Below, in pieces: positions 45,429 to 55,463 of a DNA stretch of 64,000 nucleotides. A program made the position numbers and the translations under genes. How positions within the stretch are numbered: position 1 is the first letter of the stretch; every line of letters begins with the position of its first letter. The notes under the pieces are model-generated. The model was given only the letters and a program-made list of their open reading frames with translations. It ran no database searches and was not told where the DNA came from. Source of the stretch: Pigmentiphaga humi (GTDB lineage: Bacteria; Pseudomonadota; Gammaproteobacteria; Burkholderiales; Burkholderiaceae_B); assembly GCF_900606115.1 (NCBI RefSeq), contig NZ_UWPJ01000016.1, positions 1-64,000 of the forward strand. The letters are read 5' to 3'.

Positions 45429-45435
45429 TGCGGAA
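45421..45435. promoter_or_regulatory. Candidate IclR operator, site 2
   Basis: TTCCG-TAGTG-CGGAA is a 15-bp palindrome with the same arms as site 1. It overlaps the last codons of the IclR gene, about 115 bp upstream of the fumarylacetoacetase-family gene. A further half-site TTCCACG is at 45492. Confidence 0.5.
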
Positions 45436-45549
45436 CGGGGCGCCGCGGCGGTTTCGCGCGCCGGTCCCGGCTACTAAGCTGTGCCGCATCGTTCCACGGC
45501 CGCCGCCGTGCCCTGAAAAGCAAACGCCCGCCCCGGGCAGGAGATCCGC

Positions 45550-46533
45550 TTGAAACTCGCCAGCTACGCCACTTCCACCGCCCCCGGCGCCGCCCGGACC
45601 GGCTTTGTCGTGTCCGACCGGGAACTGGTCGACGTCGAATCGGCCTGCCGCCAGCTCCTGCCCGACTTCGCCGCGCCGCGCGACATCCATGAACTGATCG
45701 AAGCCGGCCCCGAGGCCTGGGCCGCCCTGCGCGGCCTGGCCGCCGAGCTCGACGGCCCGCGCGGCGCCGCCCTGCCCCGCATCGCGCTCGACAGCGTGCG
45801 CATGCTGCCGGCCGTGCCGCGCCCCTCGAAACTGTGCTGCCTGGCGCTGAACAACAGCGCCAACAGCGAACGCATCGTCAAGGGTCCCAAGCACCCGGCG
45901 GTGTTCACCAAGCCCTGGTCCGCGCTGGTCGGCCACGGCGAGCCCATCCGCCTGAAGCCCCAGTACGGCCGCGTCCATCCGGAACCCGAACTGGCCGTGA
46001 TCATCGGCAAGCTGGCGCGCGACATCGACGCCGCCGACGCCTACGACCACGTGTTCGGCTACACCATCCACAACGACCTGACCTCGCCCACCATGCGCGA
46101 CGAGGACAGTTTCCACTACCGCGCCATCCATCCGGCCGCCGAAGGCGAAGGCATCCGCTACGTCGAAAGCCACGTCTCGTACAGCGGCCGCTACAAGGGC
46201 TCGGACACGTTCTCGCCGCTGGGCCCCTGGATCGTCACCCGCGACGAGATCGCCGATCCCCACGCCCTCGACATCTCCTGCCACGTGCGCGAGGAAATGT
46301 TCGCCAGCGACAACACCGCCAACCTGTTCCACAAGCTGCCCGAGGTCCTGGCCTTCCTCTCGACCTACATGACGCTGGTGCCGGGCGACGTGGTCTCCAT
46401 GGGCACCGCGTTGGCCTCAGGCGGCAAGCCCGGCCGCGCGGTGCAGAACGCCGACCTGAACAAGATGGGCGGGCCGGTGAGCGTGACGGTGGCCGGCATC
46501 GGCCGGCTGAGCAATCCGGTCGAGCAGGTCTGA
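45550..46533 (+). CDS. Fumarylacetoacetate hydrolase family protein
   Basis: This 327-residue FAH-fold enzyme has the divalent-metal site in [17 protein letters not shown] (Glu-x-Glu) followed by [12 protein letters not shown]. The C-terminal part ends in [18 protein letters not shown]. Family members cleave C-C bonds of acylpyruvates or act as hydratases and isomerases in aromatic degradation. The TTG start at 45550 is supported by AGGAG six bases upstream and by lack of a nearer ATG. It may be controlled by the upstream IclR protein. Confidence 0.9.
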   Translation: MKLASYATSTAPGAARTGFVVSDRELVDVESACRQLLPDFAAPRDIHELIEAGPEAWAALRGLAAELDGPRGAALPRIALDSVRMLPAVPRPSKLCCLALNNSANSERIVKGPKHPAVFTKPWSALVGHGEPIRLKPQYGRVHPEPELAVIIGKLARDIDAADAYDHVFGYTIHNDLTSPTMRDEDSFHYRAIHPAAEGEGIRYVESHVSYSGRYKGSDTFSPLGPWIVTRDEIADPHALDISCHVREEMFASDNTANLFHKLPEVLAFLSTYMTLVPGDVVSMGTALASGGKPGRAVQNADLNKMGGPVSVTVAGIGRLSNPVEQV

Positions 46534-46636
46534 TAGAGGCGTTCGGCCCGGTCTCGACGGTGCCGGGCCGCCTGCCGGGCCTGACGGCCGGCAGGCAAGG
46601 GTAAACTTCCCCGGATTCGAATCGAGGATCTTTGCC

Positions 46637-47317
46637 ATGATGCTGACCCTGCCCGACGCGCTGACGGCCGATCAGGTCGCCCAGTTCCGCCACGCGCTGG
46701 AACGGGCCACCTGGCAGGACGGCCGCGCCACCGCGGGGCACGTCGCGCTGGAGGCCAAGCGCAACGAACAGCTGGCGGCGAACGATCCGCTCGCGGTGCA
46801 GCTGGGCAATGCCATCCTGGACGCGCTGGGCGGCAATCCGCTTTTCATCTCGGCGACGCTGCCGCTCAAGGTCCTGCCGCCGTCCTTCAACCGCTATGCC
46901 GGCGGCGGCACCTACGGCAACCACGTCGACAACGCCATCCGCGCCCTGCCGGGCAGCGCCCACCGCGTGCGCACCGACATCTCCGCCACCCTGTTCCTGA
47001 CGCCGCCGGAGGACTACGACGGCGGCGAACTGGTCATCGAGGACACCTACGGATCGCATGCGGTGAAGCTGCCGGCGGGCCATCTGGTCCTCTACCCCGG
47101 CACCAGCGTGCACCGGGTCACGCCGGTCACGCGGGGCGTGCGCCTGGCCGCGTTCTTCTGGGTCCAGAGCCTGGTGCGCGACCAGACCCAGCGCGAGACG
47201 CTCTACCGGCTGGACACGGCCATCCAGCAACTGACCCGCGAGGCGCCGCAAAGCAGTGCGCTGGTGGAACTGACCGGGGTTTATCACAACCTGCTGCGCC
47301 AGTGGTCGCACACCTGA
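46637..47317 (+). CDS. PKHD-type 2-oxoglutarate/Fe(II) hydroxylase, PiuC-like
   Basis: This 226-residue prolyl-hydroxylase-fold enzyme has iron ligands His96 and Asp98 ([11 protein letters not shown]) and His159 ([11 protein letters not shown]). Arg169 (GVRLAAFF) would bind 2-oxoglutarate. PiuC/YbiX relatives usually neighbour TonB-dependent iron receptors and are iron-regulated; no receptor is adjacent here. GAGGAT precedes the ATG. It is 14 bp upstream of the alpha-hydroxy-acid oxidase gene, so the two may be cotranscribed. Substrate unknown. Confidence 0.91.
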   Translation: MMLTLPDALTADQVAQFRHALERATWQDGRATAGHVALEAKRNEQLAANDPLAVQLGNAILDALGGNPLFISATLPLKVLPPSFNRYAGGGTYGNHVDNAIRALPGSAHRVRTDISATLFLTPPEDYDGGELVIEDTYGSHAVKLPAGHLVLYPGTSVHRVTPVTRGVRLAAFFWVQSLVRDQTQRETLYRLDTAIQQLTREAPQSSALVELTGVYHNLLRQWSHT

Positions 47318-47331
47318 AAGGCCCGGCGAGC

Positions 47332-48456
47332 ATGAGCACCCTGCCTCCCCCTTTGACCCAGATACCGGCGCAGATTGCCTGCGCCGGCGACTACGAGCCC
47401 TATGCGCGCGAACGCATGACGCCGTCGGCCTGGGCCTATCTGGAAGGCGGCGCGGCCGATGAAACGACGCTGCGCGCCAACCGCGCGGCCTACGAGCGCG
47501 TCCGCATCCTGCCGCGCGTGCTGGCCGACCTGGCCGGCGGCGGCACCGAACTCGATCTGCTGGGCCTGCGGCTGCCCCACCCCATCCTGCTGGCGCCGGT
47601 GGCCTACCAGAAGCTGGCGCACCCCGAAGGCGAACTCGCCACCGCGCTGGCCGCTTCGGCCATGCAGGCGGCCATGGTCGTCAGCACCCAGGCCAGCGTC
47701 GCGCTGGAAGACGTCGCCCGCGCCGCCAGCGCGCCGCTGTGGTTCCAGCTCTATTTCCAGGCCGACCGCGCCGCCACGCTGCAACTGGTGCGGCGGGCCG
47801 AACAGGCAGGCTACCGCGCCCTGGTGGTCACCGCCGACGCGCCCGTCAACGGCGTGCGCAACCGCGAGCAGCGCGCGTCGTTCGCGCTTCCGCCCGGCGT
47901 GGAGGCGATCAATCTGCGCGGCATGCCCCCCATGGGCGGCGGCGTCGCCCGCGCGGGCGCCAGCCCGGTCTTCGGCAGCGGCGTGCTGGCGCATGCGCCG
48001 ACCTGGCGCGACATCGAATGGCTGTGCGGCGCCACCTCCCTGCCGGTCGTCGTCAAGGGCATCCTGGCCCCGGCCGACGCGCAGCGGGCGCTGGAAGCGG
48101 GCGCCAGCGCCATCGCGGTCTCCAACCACGGCGGCCGCACCCTGGACACGGTTCCCGCGACGCTCGAGGCCCTGCCCGGCATCGCCGCCGCCGTCGCCGG
48201 CCGGGTGCCGGTACTGCTGGACGGCGGGATCCGCCGCGGCACCGACGTGTTCAAGGCGCTCGCGCTGGGCGCCAGCGCCGTGCTGTTAGGCCGCGCCTAC
48301 ATGCACGGGCTGGCCGCCGCCGGCGCGGTCGGCGTGATCCACGTGCTGCACATGCTGCGCACCGAACTGGAAATCGCGATGGCGCTCGCTGGCTGCCGCA
48401 CGCTGGCGGACATCGACGAGCAGGCGCTCTGGCCCGGCGCCGCCGTTGCCGGGTGA
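47332..48456 (+). CDS. FMN-dependent alpha-hydroxy-acid oxidase/dehydrogenase
   Basis: This 374-residue TIM-barrel flavoenzyme belongs to the lactate oxidase / glycolate oxidase family. It has WAYLEGGAADETTLRANR near the N-terminus, PVVVKGILAPADA with the conserved lysine, SNHGGRTLDT with the catalytic histidine, and the FMN phosphate motif DGGIRRGTDVFKALALGA. The start at 47332 is preferred to an upstream ATG inside the PKHD gene. It probably oxidises an L-2-hydroxy acid such as lactate to the 2-oxo acid. No membrane-targeting loop is visible. Confidence 0.92.
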   Translation: MSTLPPPLTQIPAQIACAGDYEPYARERMTPSAWAYLEGGAADETTLRANRAAYERVRILPRVLADLAGGGTELDLLGLRLPHPILLAPVAYQKLAHPEGELATALAASAMQAAMVVSTQASVALEDVARAASAPLWFQLYFQADRAATLQLVRRAEQAGYRALVVTADAPVNGVRNREQRASFALPPGVEAINLRGMPPMGGGVARAGASPVFGSGVLAHAPTWRDIEWLCGATSLPVVVKGILAPADAQRALEAGASAIAVSNHGGRTLDTVPATLEALPGIAAAVAGRVPVLLDGGIRRGTDVFKALALGASAVLLGRAYMHGLAAAGAVGVIHVLHMLRTELEIAMALAGCRTLADIDEQALWPGAAVAG

Positions 48457-48505
48457 AGCGGTAAAACATTCCCCGCCACATCTGCGGCCGCTGCCCGAAG
48501 AGTCG

Positions 48506-49252
48506 TCACGCGCCTGGAGCGGATGCGCACGTGATGTCCACCGCGGCAGGCCGGTACAGCATCCATCGATACACCGCCGCGCAAATGGTCCAGTCGAGCA
48601 ATAGCGTCCACAGATTGTGCGAGAGGAAATGCGCGCCCTGGACCATGCGCACCGCGGAAAGCAGCGCGCCTGCCGCCAGCGCTCCGGCCAGCGCCAGCCG
48701 CGCGGCGCGGGGAGACGTATCGCGCAGGAGGAAGAACAGCGCCAGCAGCGCGAAACCGTTCGAGGCATGGCCGCCGGGCCAGCACCTGCCCGGATGATCG
48801 GTGGCCGGCCGCGGGCCGAGCAGCGGCGAATGCGCCTCCGTACCGCCGAACTCGGCCAGGTTCCACGGACACTGCACCGCCGTCGCCGCCTTCAGGGGCG
48901 CGATGATGCCGGTGGACAGGCCGACCGCCACCAAGAGATAGCCCAGCGGCCTGCGCAGGCGTGCCAGGCCGCGATGCAGCAGGCTCGCCGCGAAAACCAG
49001 CAGGACGCCGGCCATGGACAGCGCCATGGCGCCGCGCACGCCTCGGTGCAGCACGGCCTCCAGCACCACGCTCCGCCGGCCCGCGAACCCTATGCCCGGG
49101 TCGTAGAAACGGTTCGCCAGCGCGAAATCGATGGCGGTGGTCTCCACCGCCAGCAGCACGGCCATCGCGCACAGCGGCAGCCCCAGCCACAGGACGAAGT
49201 CGAAGGGACGCGAGGCCGCGCGCCCGGGCGGACATGCGCGCGCCCTCGTCAT
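48506..49252 (-). CDS. PAP2-family phosphatase (lipid phosphatase type)
   Basis: This 248-residue membrane phosphatase has about six helices. Its active-site segments are K-x6-CPW (KAATAVQCPWNL), PGGHASNG and RMVQGAHFLSHNLW, the pattern of PAP2 enzymes acting on undecaprenyl or lipid A phosphates. Its ATG overlaps the eptA stop as ATGA, so it is translationally coupled to the phosphoethanolamine transferase. A role in the same envelope-phosphate modification is inferred; the direct substrate is not known. Confidence 0.88.
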   Translation of the reverse strand: MTRARACPPGRAASRPFDFVLWLGLPLCAMAVLLAVETTAIDFALANRFYDPGIGFAGRRSVVLEAVLHRGVRGAMALSMAGVLLVFAASLLHRGLARLRRPLGYLLVAVGLSTGIIAPLKAATAVQCPWNLAEFGGTEAHSPLLGPRPATDHPGRCWPGGHASNGFALLALFFLLRDTSPRAARLALAGALAAGALLSAVRMVQGAHFLSHNLWTLLLDWTICAAVYRWMLYRPAAVDITCASAPGA

Positions 49253-50898
49253 GCGTCGCCAGGGCCCGCGATGGCCTTGCGGCGGCAGGGCGCGAACATG
49301 TCGAGCTCCGGCTCGTACGCCGACGTCTGGATCTGCAGCAGCCCCAGCACCGAATGGAAATAGTTGTCGTGGCTGTATGCCTGCTGCCGGGAGCGCCGCA
49401 CGCATTGGAGGTCCAGGCCGAAATCCTGCGCGTACGAGGGCGAGAACCACGCCAGCATCGCCACGTGGGTCTGCTGGGACGGGGCCAGCATATAGGGCGT
49501 GCCGTGCAGGTACAGCCGGTACTCGCCCAGCGACTCGCCGTGGTCCGAGACATACAGCATGGCCACGTCCAGCTTGTCCTGGTTGGCGCGCAGTCTGTCG
49601 ATCAAGGCGCCGAGCACGTGGTCGGTATAGGCGATCGTGTTGTCGTAGGCATTGACGATGCTGTCGCGGCTGCACGTGTTGAGCGCATTGCTGGCGCAGA
49701 CCGGACCGAAGCGTGCCGCCGCCCTGGGATAGCGCCTGTAGTAGTCCGGCCCGTGGCTGCCCATCTGGTGCAGCACCAGCACGGCATCGCCCTGCAGCGT
49801 GTCGATGTAGTCCTGCAGGCCGTGCAGCAGCACTTCGTCGTGGCACTCGCCTTCGGCGCAATAAGCCGGCAGCGCGGCCTCGCGCACGTTTTCGAAGGCC
49901 ACCCGGCTGCACGTGCCTTTGCAGCCCGACTGGTTGTCGCGCCAGGTGACGCGCAGGCCCGCGCGCTGGATGACGTCCAGCAGGCCTTCCTGGCGCCTGG
50001 CGCGGTTGGCGTCGTAGTCCCGGCGCGGCATGTTCGAGAACATGCACGGCAGCGACACGGCGGTTTCCGTCCCGCAGGAACTCACGTTGCCGTAGGCGAT
50101 CAGCCCGGGCTCGGCCGCCAGGCGCGGCGTCGTGTCGCGCGCGTAGCCGAGGACGCCGAAGTTTTCCGCGCGCGCGCTTTCTCCCACCACCAGCACGGTC
50201 AGCGAGCGGCGCTTGTGGCCGGCCCACGCGGCCGCGCGCCGGGCGTCCTGGCCCAGCGCCTCGATCGGCCGCGCGGGCCCGGCCATTTCTTCCTTGGCGA
50301 AGCCGACCAGGGCGGCCAGGTAGTTGCTCGGCACCACCATCATCCGCAGTTCATGGTGATTGCGCAGCAGCGCGGCCAGCCCCTGGTAGTTGCCCAGCGC
50401 GACCAGCGCCAGCACACCCAGCGCCGCCAGCATCGCGGCCGCCTTGCCGAGCAGTTCGCGGCGCAGCGGCCGGTACGCCACCGGCACCCTGATGATCAGC
50501 CACGAGGGCAGCACGCCCAGGCCCAGCACCATCAGCAGGAGCCGGGGCGACAACAGGCCGCGCACCTCGCGCACATCGGTTTCCGCCACGTTGCGCAGCA
50601 TGCCTTTGTCGATCAGGACGCCGTACTGGAGCATGAAATAGGCCGCCACCGAACTGGCCATGCAAAGCACGACCAGGGCGGGCTTGAACACCCAACGGAA
50701 CGAGGCCAGCACCAGCACCATGGTGAAAATGGACAACACCATGGCGGCGAATGCGAACTGCATGGCCAGGCCGCCCTGGTCGCCGGCGGGCGCGATCGCG
50801 CCCAGGCGGCGCCACAGCGGAATGTTGTAGAAGGCGAGGAATAGCAGGCCGGCCAAGAAAGCCAGCGCTTCCGGCGCGAGGGGTCTGGATCGGAACAT
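49249..50898 (-). CDS. eptA: Phosphoethanolamine transferase EptA
   Basis: EptA transfers phosphoethanolamine from phosphatidylethanolamine to lipid A phosphates, lowering negative surface charge and affinity for cationic peptides. The 549-residue protein has five N-terminal helices (residues about 10-175) and a periplasmic alkaline-phosphatase-fold domain. VVGESARAENF supplies zinc-ligand Glu240. SSCGTETAVSLPCMFS holds nucleophile Thr279, and YVSDHGESLGE the Asp/His ligands. Multiple cysteines fit the disulfides of the family. It is divergent from an OmpR-type two-component system. Confidence 0.94.
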   Translation of the reverse strand: MFRSRPLAPEALAFLAGLLFLAFYNIPLWRRLGAIAPAGDQGGLAMQFAFAAMVLSIFTMVLVLASFRWVFKPALVVLCMASSVAAYFMLQYGVLIDKGMLRNVAETDVREVRGLLSPRLLLMVLGLGVLPSWLIIRVPVAYRPLRRELLGKAAAMLAALGVLALVALGNYQGLAALLRNHHELRMMVVPSNYLAALVGFAKEEMAGPARPIEALGQDARRAAAWAGHKRRSLTVLVVGESARAENFGVLGYARDTTPRLAAEPGLIAYGNVSSCGTETAVSLPCMFSNMPRRDYDANRARRQEGLLDVIQRAGLRVTWRDNQSGCKGTCSRVAFENVREAALPAYCAEGECHDEVLLHGLQDYIDTLQGDAVLVLHQMGSHGPDYYRRYPRAAARFGPVCASNALNTCSRDSIVNAYDNTIAYTDHVLGALIDRLRANQDKLDVAMLYVSDHGESLGEYRLYLHGTPYMLAPSQQTHVAMLAWFSPSYAQDFGLDLQCVRRSRQQAYSHDNYFHSVLGLLQIQTSAYEPELDMFAPCRRKAIAGPGDA

Positions 50899-50977
50899 GG
50901 GGATCGGAAACTTGAACGAAGCAGGCAGCCGTGCTCAGATAACGGCCTGGACGCAGACTATTCCCGCCCCCGTCAAA

Positions 50978-50992
50978 TTTTCGTGAAGAAAA
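50978..50992. promoter_or_regulatory. Small inverted repeat between eptA and the two-component system
   Basis: TTTTC-GTGAA-GAAAA is a perfect inverted repeat in the 127-bp divergent region. It does not match the PmrA box (TTAAG direct repeats). It could be a site for the adjacent response regulator, but OmpR-family proteins usually bind direct repeats. Confidence 0.25.
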
Positions 50993-51025
50993 CCTCGCAA
51001 AATCGTTAGCCGCCGGCACCCCCCC

Positions 51026-51709
51026 ATGCGCATCCTGGTCATCGAAGACAACCGCGACATCCTGCTGAACGTGCTCGACTACCTGCAACTGCAAGGCTAC
51101 GTGGTCGACTGCGCGCAGGACGGCCTCGGCGGCCTCCACCTGGCGGCCACGCAGGACTACGACCTCATCGTGCTGGACGTGATGCTGCCCGGCATAGACG
51201 GCATCCAGGTCTGCGCCCGGCTGCGCCAGGATGCCGGCCGCGATACGCCCATCATCATGCTGACCGCGCGCGACGCGCTCGACGACCGCCTGCAGGGCCT
51301 GGGCGCCGGCGCCGACGACTACCTGGTCAAGCCCTTCGCGCTGTCCGAGCTGCTGGCGCGCATCCAGGCGGTGCTGCGGCGGACCCAGGGCAGCCGCAAG
51401 CGCGTGCTGCAGCTGGCCGACCTGAGTTTCGACCTGGACACGCTGCAGGCCACCCGCGCCGGCGTGGCGCTCAAGCTCAATCCCATCGGGCTCAAGCTGC
51501 TGGAGATCCTGCTGCGCAAGAGCCCCGCCGTGGTGCGGCGCGACACGCTGGAAGAAGCCCTGTGGGGAGACGAGCGCCCCGACAGCGATGCGCTGCGCAG
51601 CCACATCCACCAGCTGCGGCAGGCGCTGGACAAGCCCTTCGGCCAGCCGCTGCTGCACACCCTGCACGGCGTCGGCTATCGCCTGGCCGAACGCGCCGAT
51701 GGCACTTAG
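51026..51709 (+). CDS. OmpR/PhoB-family response regulator (PmrA/QseB-like)
   Basis: This 227-residue response regulator has a receiver domain (residues 1-115) with acidic pocket EDNRD, phosphoacceptor Asp51 in LIVLDVMLPGIDG, Thr80 and Lys102 (VKPF). The C-terminal winged helix (about 130-222) ends in LHTLHGVGYRLAE. It overlaps the histidine kinase gene by 11 bp and is divergent from eptA, an obvious target given PmrAB-EptA arrangements elsewhere. The inducing signal is not deducible. Confidence 0.94.
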   Translation: MRILVIEDNRDILLNVLDYLQLQGYVVDCAQDGLGGLHLAATQDYDLIVLDVMLPGIDGIQVCARLRQDAGRDTPIIMLTARDALDDRLQGLGAGADDYLVKPFALSELLARIQAVLRRTQGSRKRVLQLADLSFDLDTLQATRAGVALKLNPIGLKLLEILLRKSPAVVRRDTLEEALWGDERPDSDALRSHIHQLRQALDKPFGQPLLHTLHGVGYRLAERADGT

Positions 51710-52967
51710 GCAGCCGTTCCAGCGCCGCATCGTCATCGCGTTCACGCTGATGACCCTGGTCGTCAGCGGACTGTTCTCGCTGGGCATCGTCGGCATCGTC
51801 CAACTGGTCGAGGCGGAATTGATCTCGCGCGAGATGCAGAGCGAGCTGCGCGGTGTGGTCGAGCAACTGCCGCATCTGCCCGACCTCGATCACGACGTCT
51901 CCTTCTACGCGTCGGTGCCGCCGGGTCCGCCCATTCCGCCCCAGTTCGACCGGAAGGCCGGCTTCTCCGAAGTCCTGTCCGGCAGCGGCGCCTATTACGT
52001 CTATGCGCGCCACGAAAGCAGCGGCGCGCGCTATGTGCTGGTCCAGGAGCAGCACGAATTCGAGGCGCGCGAGCAGGCGTTGTTCGACATCGTGCTCGCG
52101 GGCTTCCTGCTGAGCGTCGCGGGAGCCTGGCTGCTCGGGTGGATCGTGGCGCGCCGCATCATGGCGCCGGTGGCGCAACTGGCCGCCGACGTGGCGCACG
52201 GCGACCAATTGCGTCCCGACGCGCCGGTGCTCGCGCCCCGCTATGCCGACGACGAGATCGGCCGCCTCGCGGCGGCCTTCGACGACAGCTTCGGGCAGTT
52301 GCGGCAGTTGCTGGAGCGCGAGCGGCTGTTCACCAGCGACGTCAGCCACGAACTGCGCACCCCGCTCATGATCATCGCCTCGTCGTGCGAATTGCTGGAA
52401 ACGCGCCCGCTCGACCAGCGCGAACGCCAGCAGGTGGACCGCATCCACCGCGCCGCGCAGGACATGCGCGATCTGGTGCAGACTTTCCTGGAGCTGACCC
52501 GGCCGCGCTCGCAGGCCACGGTCCAGGGGGCGCAGCGCACGCTGGCCGACGTGGCGCGCGAACAGGCCGCGCACTGGGCGCCGCAAATGGCGGATCGCAA
52601 GCTCGTTTTCGCCGTTCGCACCGAGGCCGACGACACGGGGCTCTACAACGGCACGCTGCTGGCCAGCGTCATGTCCAACCTGCTGCGCAACGCACTCCAC
52701 TACACCGGCCAGGGCCAGGTCAGCCTGGTTCTGCGCCGGGGCGGCTTCGACGTCCAGGACAGCGGCACGGGCATACCCGATTCCCAGAAAGCCGCCGTCT
52801 TCGCGCCCTTCGTGCGCGGCGAGCCCAGCCGCGGCGAGGGGCTGGGCCTGGGACTGTCGCTGGTCAAGCGCATCTGCGCCAGGCAAGGCTGGGACATCGC
52901 GCTCGAAGACGCCGCGCCGCACGGCAGCCTGTTCCGCGTCCGGCTGGATGCCGGGCCGCGGCCTTAG
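51699..52967 (+). CDS. Sensor histidine kinase partner of the OmpR-type regulator
   Basis: This 422-residue kinase has membrane helices at about residues 10-35 and 130-150 around a periplasmic domain of about 95 residues (DHDVSFYASVPPGPPIPPQF). HAMP-like sequence, the H-box FTSDVSHELRTPLM with His217, and an HATPase domain with N-box SNLLRNALHY, DSGTGIPD and GEGLGLGLSLVKR follow. The ATG at 51699 lies inside the regulator's last codons, so the pair is translationally coupled. Confidence 0.94.
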   Translation: MALRQPFQRRIVIAFTLMTLVVSGLFSLGIVGIVQLVEAELISREMQSELRGVVEQLPHLPDLDHDVSFYASVPPGPPIPPQFDRKAGFSEVLSGSGAYYVYARHESSGARYVLVQEQHEFEAREQALFDIVLAGFLLSVAGAWLLGWIVARRIMAPVAQLAADVAHGDQLRPDAPVLAPRYADDEIGRLAAAFDDSFGQLRQLLERERLFTSDVSHELRTPLMIIASSCELLETRPLDQRERQQVDRIHRAAQDMRDLVQTFLELTRPRSQATVQGAQRTLADVAREQAAHWAPQMADRKLVFAVRTEADDTGLYNGTLLASVMSNLLRNALHYTGQGQVSLVLRRGGFDVQDSGTGIPDSQKAAVFAPFVRGEPSRGEGLGLGLSLVKRICARQGWDIALEDAAPHGSLFRVRLDAGPRP

Positions 52968-52989
52968 CGTTTGCCGCGGCAGTCCGGCA

Positions 52990-54531
52990 TCACACCCCCT
53001 GGGCGTGGACCTTCTCGACCGGCGATTGCAGGCGGTTCAATGCCGACAGATAGGCCTTGGCGGCGGCCACGACGATGTCCGGATCCGCGCCCACGCCGTT
53101 GACGATGCGGCCCGACTTGGACAGGCGCATGGTCACTTCGCCCTGCGATTCGGTGCCGGTGGTGATGGCGTTGACCGAGAACAGCTGCAGTTCGGCCTCG
53201 CTGCGCACGTGGCTTTCGATGGCGTTGACGGTGGCGTCCACCGGCCCGTTGCCATCGGCCTCGGCCACGACCTCCTGGCCATGCTCGGAAAACACCACGC
53301 GCGCATGCGGCCGCTCGCCGGTTTCCGAGCGCTGCGACAGCGCCACGAAGCGGTAGGCGCCGTCGCCGGCCTCGCCCTGCTCGCCCGACACCAGTGCATG
53401 GATGTCCTCGTCGAAAATCTCGGACTTGCGGTCGGCCAGATCCTTGAAGCGCGTAAAGGCTTCGTTGACCGCCTGCTCCGAATCCAGCTCGATGCCCAGC
53501 TCCAGCAGACGCTGCTTGAACGCATTGCGGCCCGACAGCTTGCCCAGCACGATCTTGTTGGCGGCCCAGCCGACATCTTCGGCGCGCATGATCTCGTAGG
53601 TCTGGCGCGCCTTGAGCACGCCGTCCTGGTGGATGCCCGAGGCGTGGGCGAAGGCGTTGGCGCCGACGATGGCCTTGTTGGGCTGGACCACGAAGCCGGT
53701 GATGCCCGACACCAGGCGCGACGCCGGCATGATCTGCGTGGTCTCGATGCCCACGTCCAGGCCGAAGTAATCCTTGCGGGTCTTGACCGCCATGACCACT
53801 TCCTCGAGCGAGCAATTGCCGGCGCGCTCGCCCAGCGCGTTGATGGTGCATTCGACCTGGCGCGCGCCCCCTATCTTGATGCCCGCAAGCGAATTGGCCA
53901 CCGCCAGGCCCAGGTCGTCGTGGCAGTGCACGGACCAGACCGCCTTGTCGGAATTGGGAATGCGCTCGCGCAGCATGCGGATGAATTCGCCGTACTGCTC
54001 GGGCACCGCGTAGCCCACGGTGTCGGCGACGTTGATGGTCGTCGCGCCTTCGGCGATGACCGCTTCCAGCACGCGGCACAGGAAATCCGGGTCGGAGCGG
54101 CTGCCGTCTTCCGGCGAGAACTCGATGTTGTCGGTGTACTGCCGGGCAAAGCGCACCGCCAGCCGGGCCTGCTCGAAGACCTGGTCGGGCGTCATGCGCA
54201 GCTTCTTTTCCATGTGCAGCGCACTGGTGGCGATGAAGGTGTGGATGCGGGCGCTGTTGGCCCCGCGCAAGGCTTCGCCGGCGCGCGCGATGTCGCGGTC
54301 ATTGGCGCGCGCCAGGGAACAGACGGTGGCGTCCTTGATGGCCAGAGCAATGGCACGGACCGAATCGAAATCGCCGTTGCTGGCGGCCGCGAAACCGGCC
54401 TCGATGATGTCCACGCGCAGCTTTTCCAGCTGCTTGGCGATGCGTACTTTTTCTTCGTGCGTCATCGACGCGCCGGGGCTTTGTTCGCCGTCGCGCAGCG
54501 TGGTGTCGAAAACGATCAGTTTGTCGCTCAT
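52990..54531 (-). CDS. leuA: 2-isopropylmalate synthase
   Basis: LeuA condenses acetyl-CoA with 2-oxoisovalerate in the first committed step of leucine synthesis. The 513-residue enzyme has the catalytic TIM barrel beginning [15 protein letters not shown], with [13 protein letters not shown] (metal histidines) and [16 protein letters not shown] linker and the C-terminal LeuA regulatory domain (from about 395) follow, expected to bind leucine as feedback inhibitor. It is 38 bp downstream of pssA. An apparent long upstream extension of this frame crosses several other genes and is not real. Confidence 0.97.
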   Translation of the reverse strand: MSDKLIVFDTTLRDGEQSPGASMTHEEKVRIAKQLEKLRVDIIEAGFAAASNGDFDSVRAIALAIKDATVCSLARANDRDIARAGEALRGANSARIHTFIATSALHMEKKLRMTPDQVFEQARLAVRFARQYTDNIEFSPEDGSRSDPDFLCRVLEAVIAEGATTINVADTVGYAVPEQYGEFIRMLRERIPNSDKAVWSVHCHDDLGLAVANSLAGIKIGGARQVECTINALGERAGNCSLEEVVMAVKTRKDYFGLDVGIETTQIMPASRLVSGITGFVVQPNKAIVGANAFAHASGIHQDGVLKARQTYEIMRAEDVGWAANKIVLGKLSGRNAFKQRLLELGIELDSEQAVNEAFTRFKDLADRKSEIFDEDIHALVSGEQGEAGDGAYRFVALSQRSETGERPHARVVFSEHGQEVVAEADGNGPVDATVNAIESHVRSEAELQLFSVNAITTGTESQGEVTMRLSKSGRIVNGVGADPDIVVAAAKAYLSALNRLQSPVEKVHAQGV

Positions 54532-54569
54532 GGGGGCTCTCCTGGTTGCCCCCATTCTAAACCGCGGCC

Positions 54570-55325
54570 CTAGCCCGCCGAACGCCGCGAGCGCTGCAGC
54601 CGCCGCGCCTTGTTCCAGCGCATGCCCCACAGCACGTAGCCCGACAGGCCGTAGGCCACGAACAGCCCGAACAGCACGATGGGCGGATCGCTGGAGATGA
54701 AGACGAAGGCCAGCACCACCAGCAGGATCATCCAGAACGGCACGCTGCGGCCCAGCGCGAACGACTTGCCGCTGTAGAACGGCGCGTTGGAGACCATGCT
54801 GACGCCCGCGTAGACCGTCAGGCCGAACGCCACCCAGGGCATCCAGAGCTCGCGTATGGGCAGTTTGTTGTCGATCGCCAGCCAGACGAACCCGGCCACC
54901 AGCGCCGCCGACGCCGGGCTGGGCAGACCCTGGAAGAATCGCTTGTCGACCACGCCGATGTTGGTATTGAAACGCGCCAGGCGCAAGGCCGCGCCGGCCA
55001 CGTAGATGAAGGCGGCCAGCCAGCCCCAGCGCCCCAGGTCGGTCAGTATCCATTCGTACATGACCAGCGCCGGGGCCACGCCGAACGAGGTCATGTCCGA
55101 CAGCGAGTCGTACTGCTCGCCGAAGGCCGATTGCGTGTTGGTCAGGCGCGCGACGCGCCCATCCATGCCATCGAGCACCATGGCCGCGAAAATGGCGATG
55201 GCGGCGGCCTCGAACTGGTTGTTCATGGCCTGCACGATGGCGTAGAAACCGGCGAACAGCGCCGCGGTCGTGAAGGCGTTCGGCAGCAGGTAGATGCCGC
55301 GGTGGCGGTGTTCCAGGTCTTTCAT
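54570..55325 (-). CDS. pssA: CDP-diacylglycerol-serine O-phosphatidyltransferase
   Basis: PssA makes phosphatidylserine from CDP-diacylglycerol and serine, the precursor of phosphatidylethanolamine. The 251-residue membrane enzyme has the CDP-alcohol phosphatidyltransferase motif [19 protein letters not shown] followed by DSLSD near residue 50-75, and about seven helices. The ATG at 55325 is the conserved start; a longer frame upstream is rejected. In related bacteria pssA follows ilvIHC and psd; here a LysR gene takes that position. Confidence 0.95.
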   Translation of the reverse strand: MKDLEHRHRGIYLLPNAFTTAALFAGFYAIVQAMNNQFEAAAIAIFAAMVLDGMDGRVARLTNTQSAFGEQYDSLSDMTSFGVAPALVMYEWILTDLGRWGWLAAFIYVAGAALRLARFNTNIGVVDKRFFQGLPSPASAALVAGFVWLAIDNKLPIRELWMPWVAFGLTVYAGVSMVSNAPFYSGKSFALGRSVPFWMILLVVLAFVFISSDPPIVLFGLFVAYGLSGYVLWGMRWNKARRLQRSRRSAG

Positions 55326-55463
55326 GGCCGGACTCCGGCGTAGCGAAAAGCGTCGAGGTGCCACGTGGCGATACCCTCCTGGATAGAGGATGGGGGAATG
55401 ATGGTCGGCATGCCACAAGGTTAACCGATGGCGCGGCGGCAAGCCAGAAGCCTCGCGCAGGCC

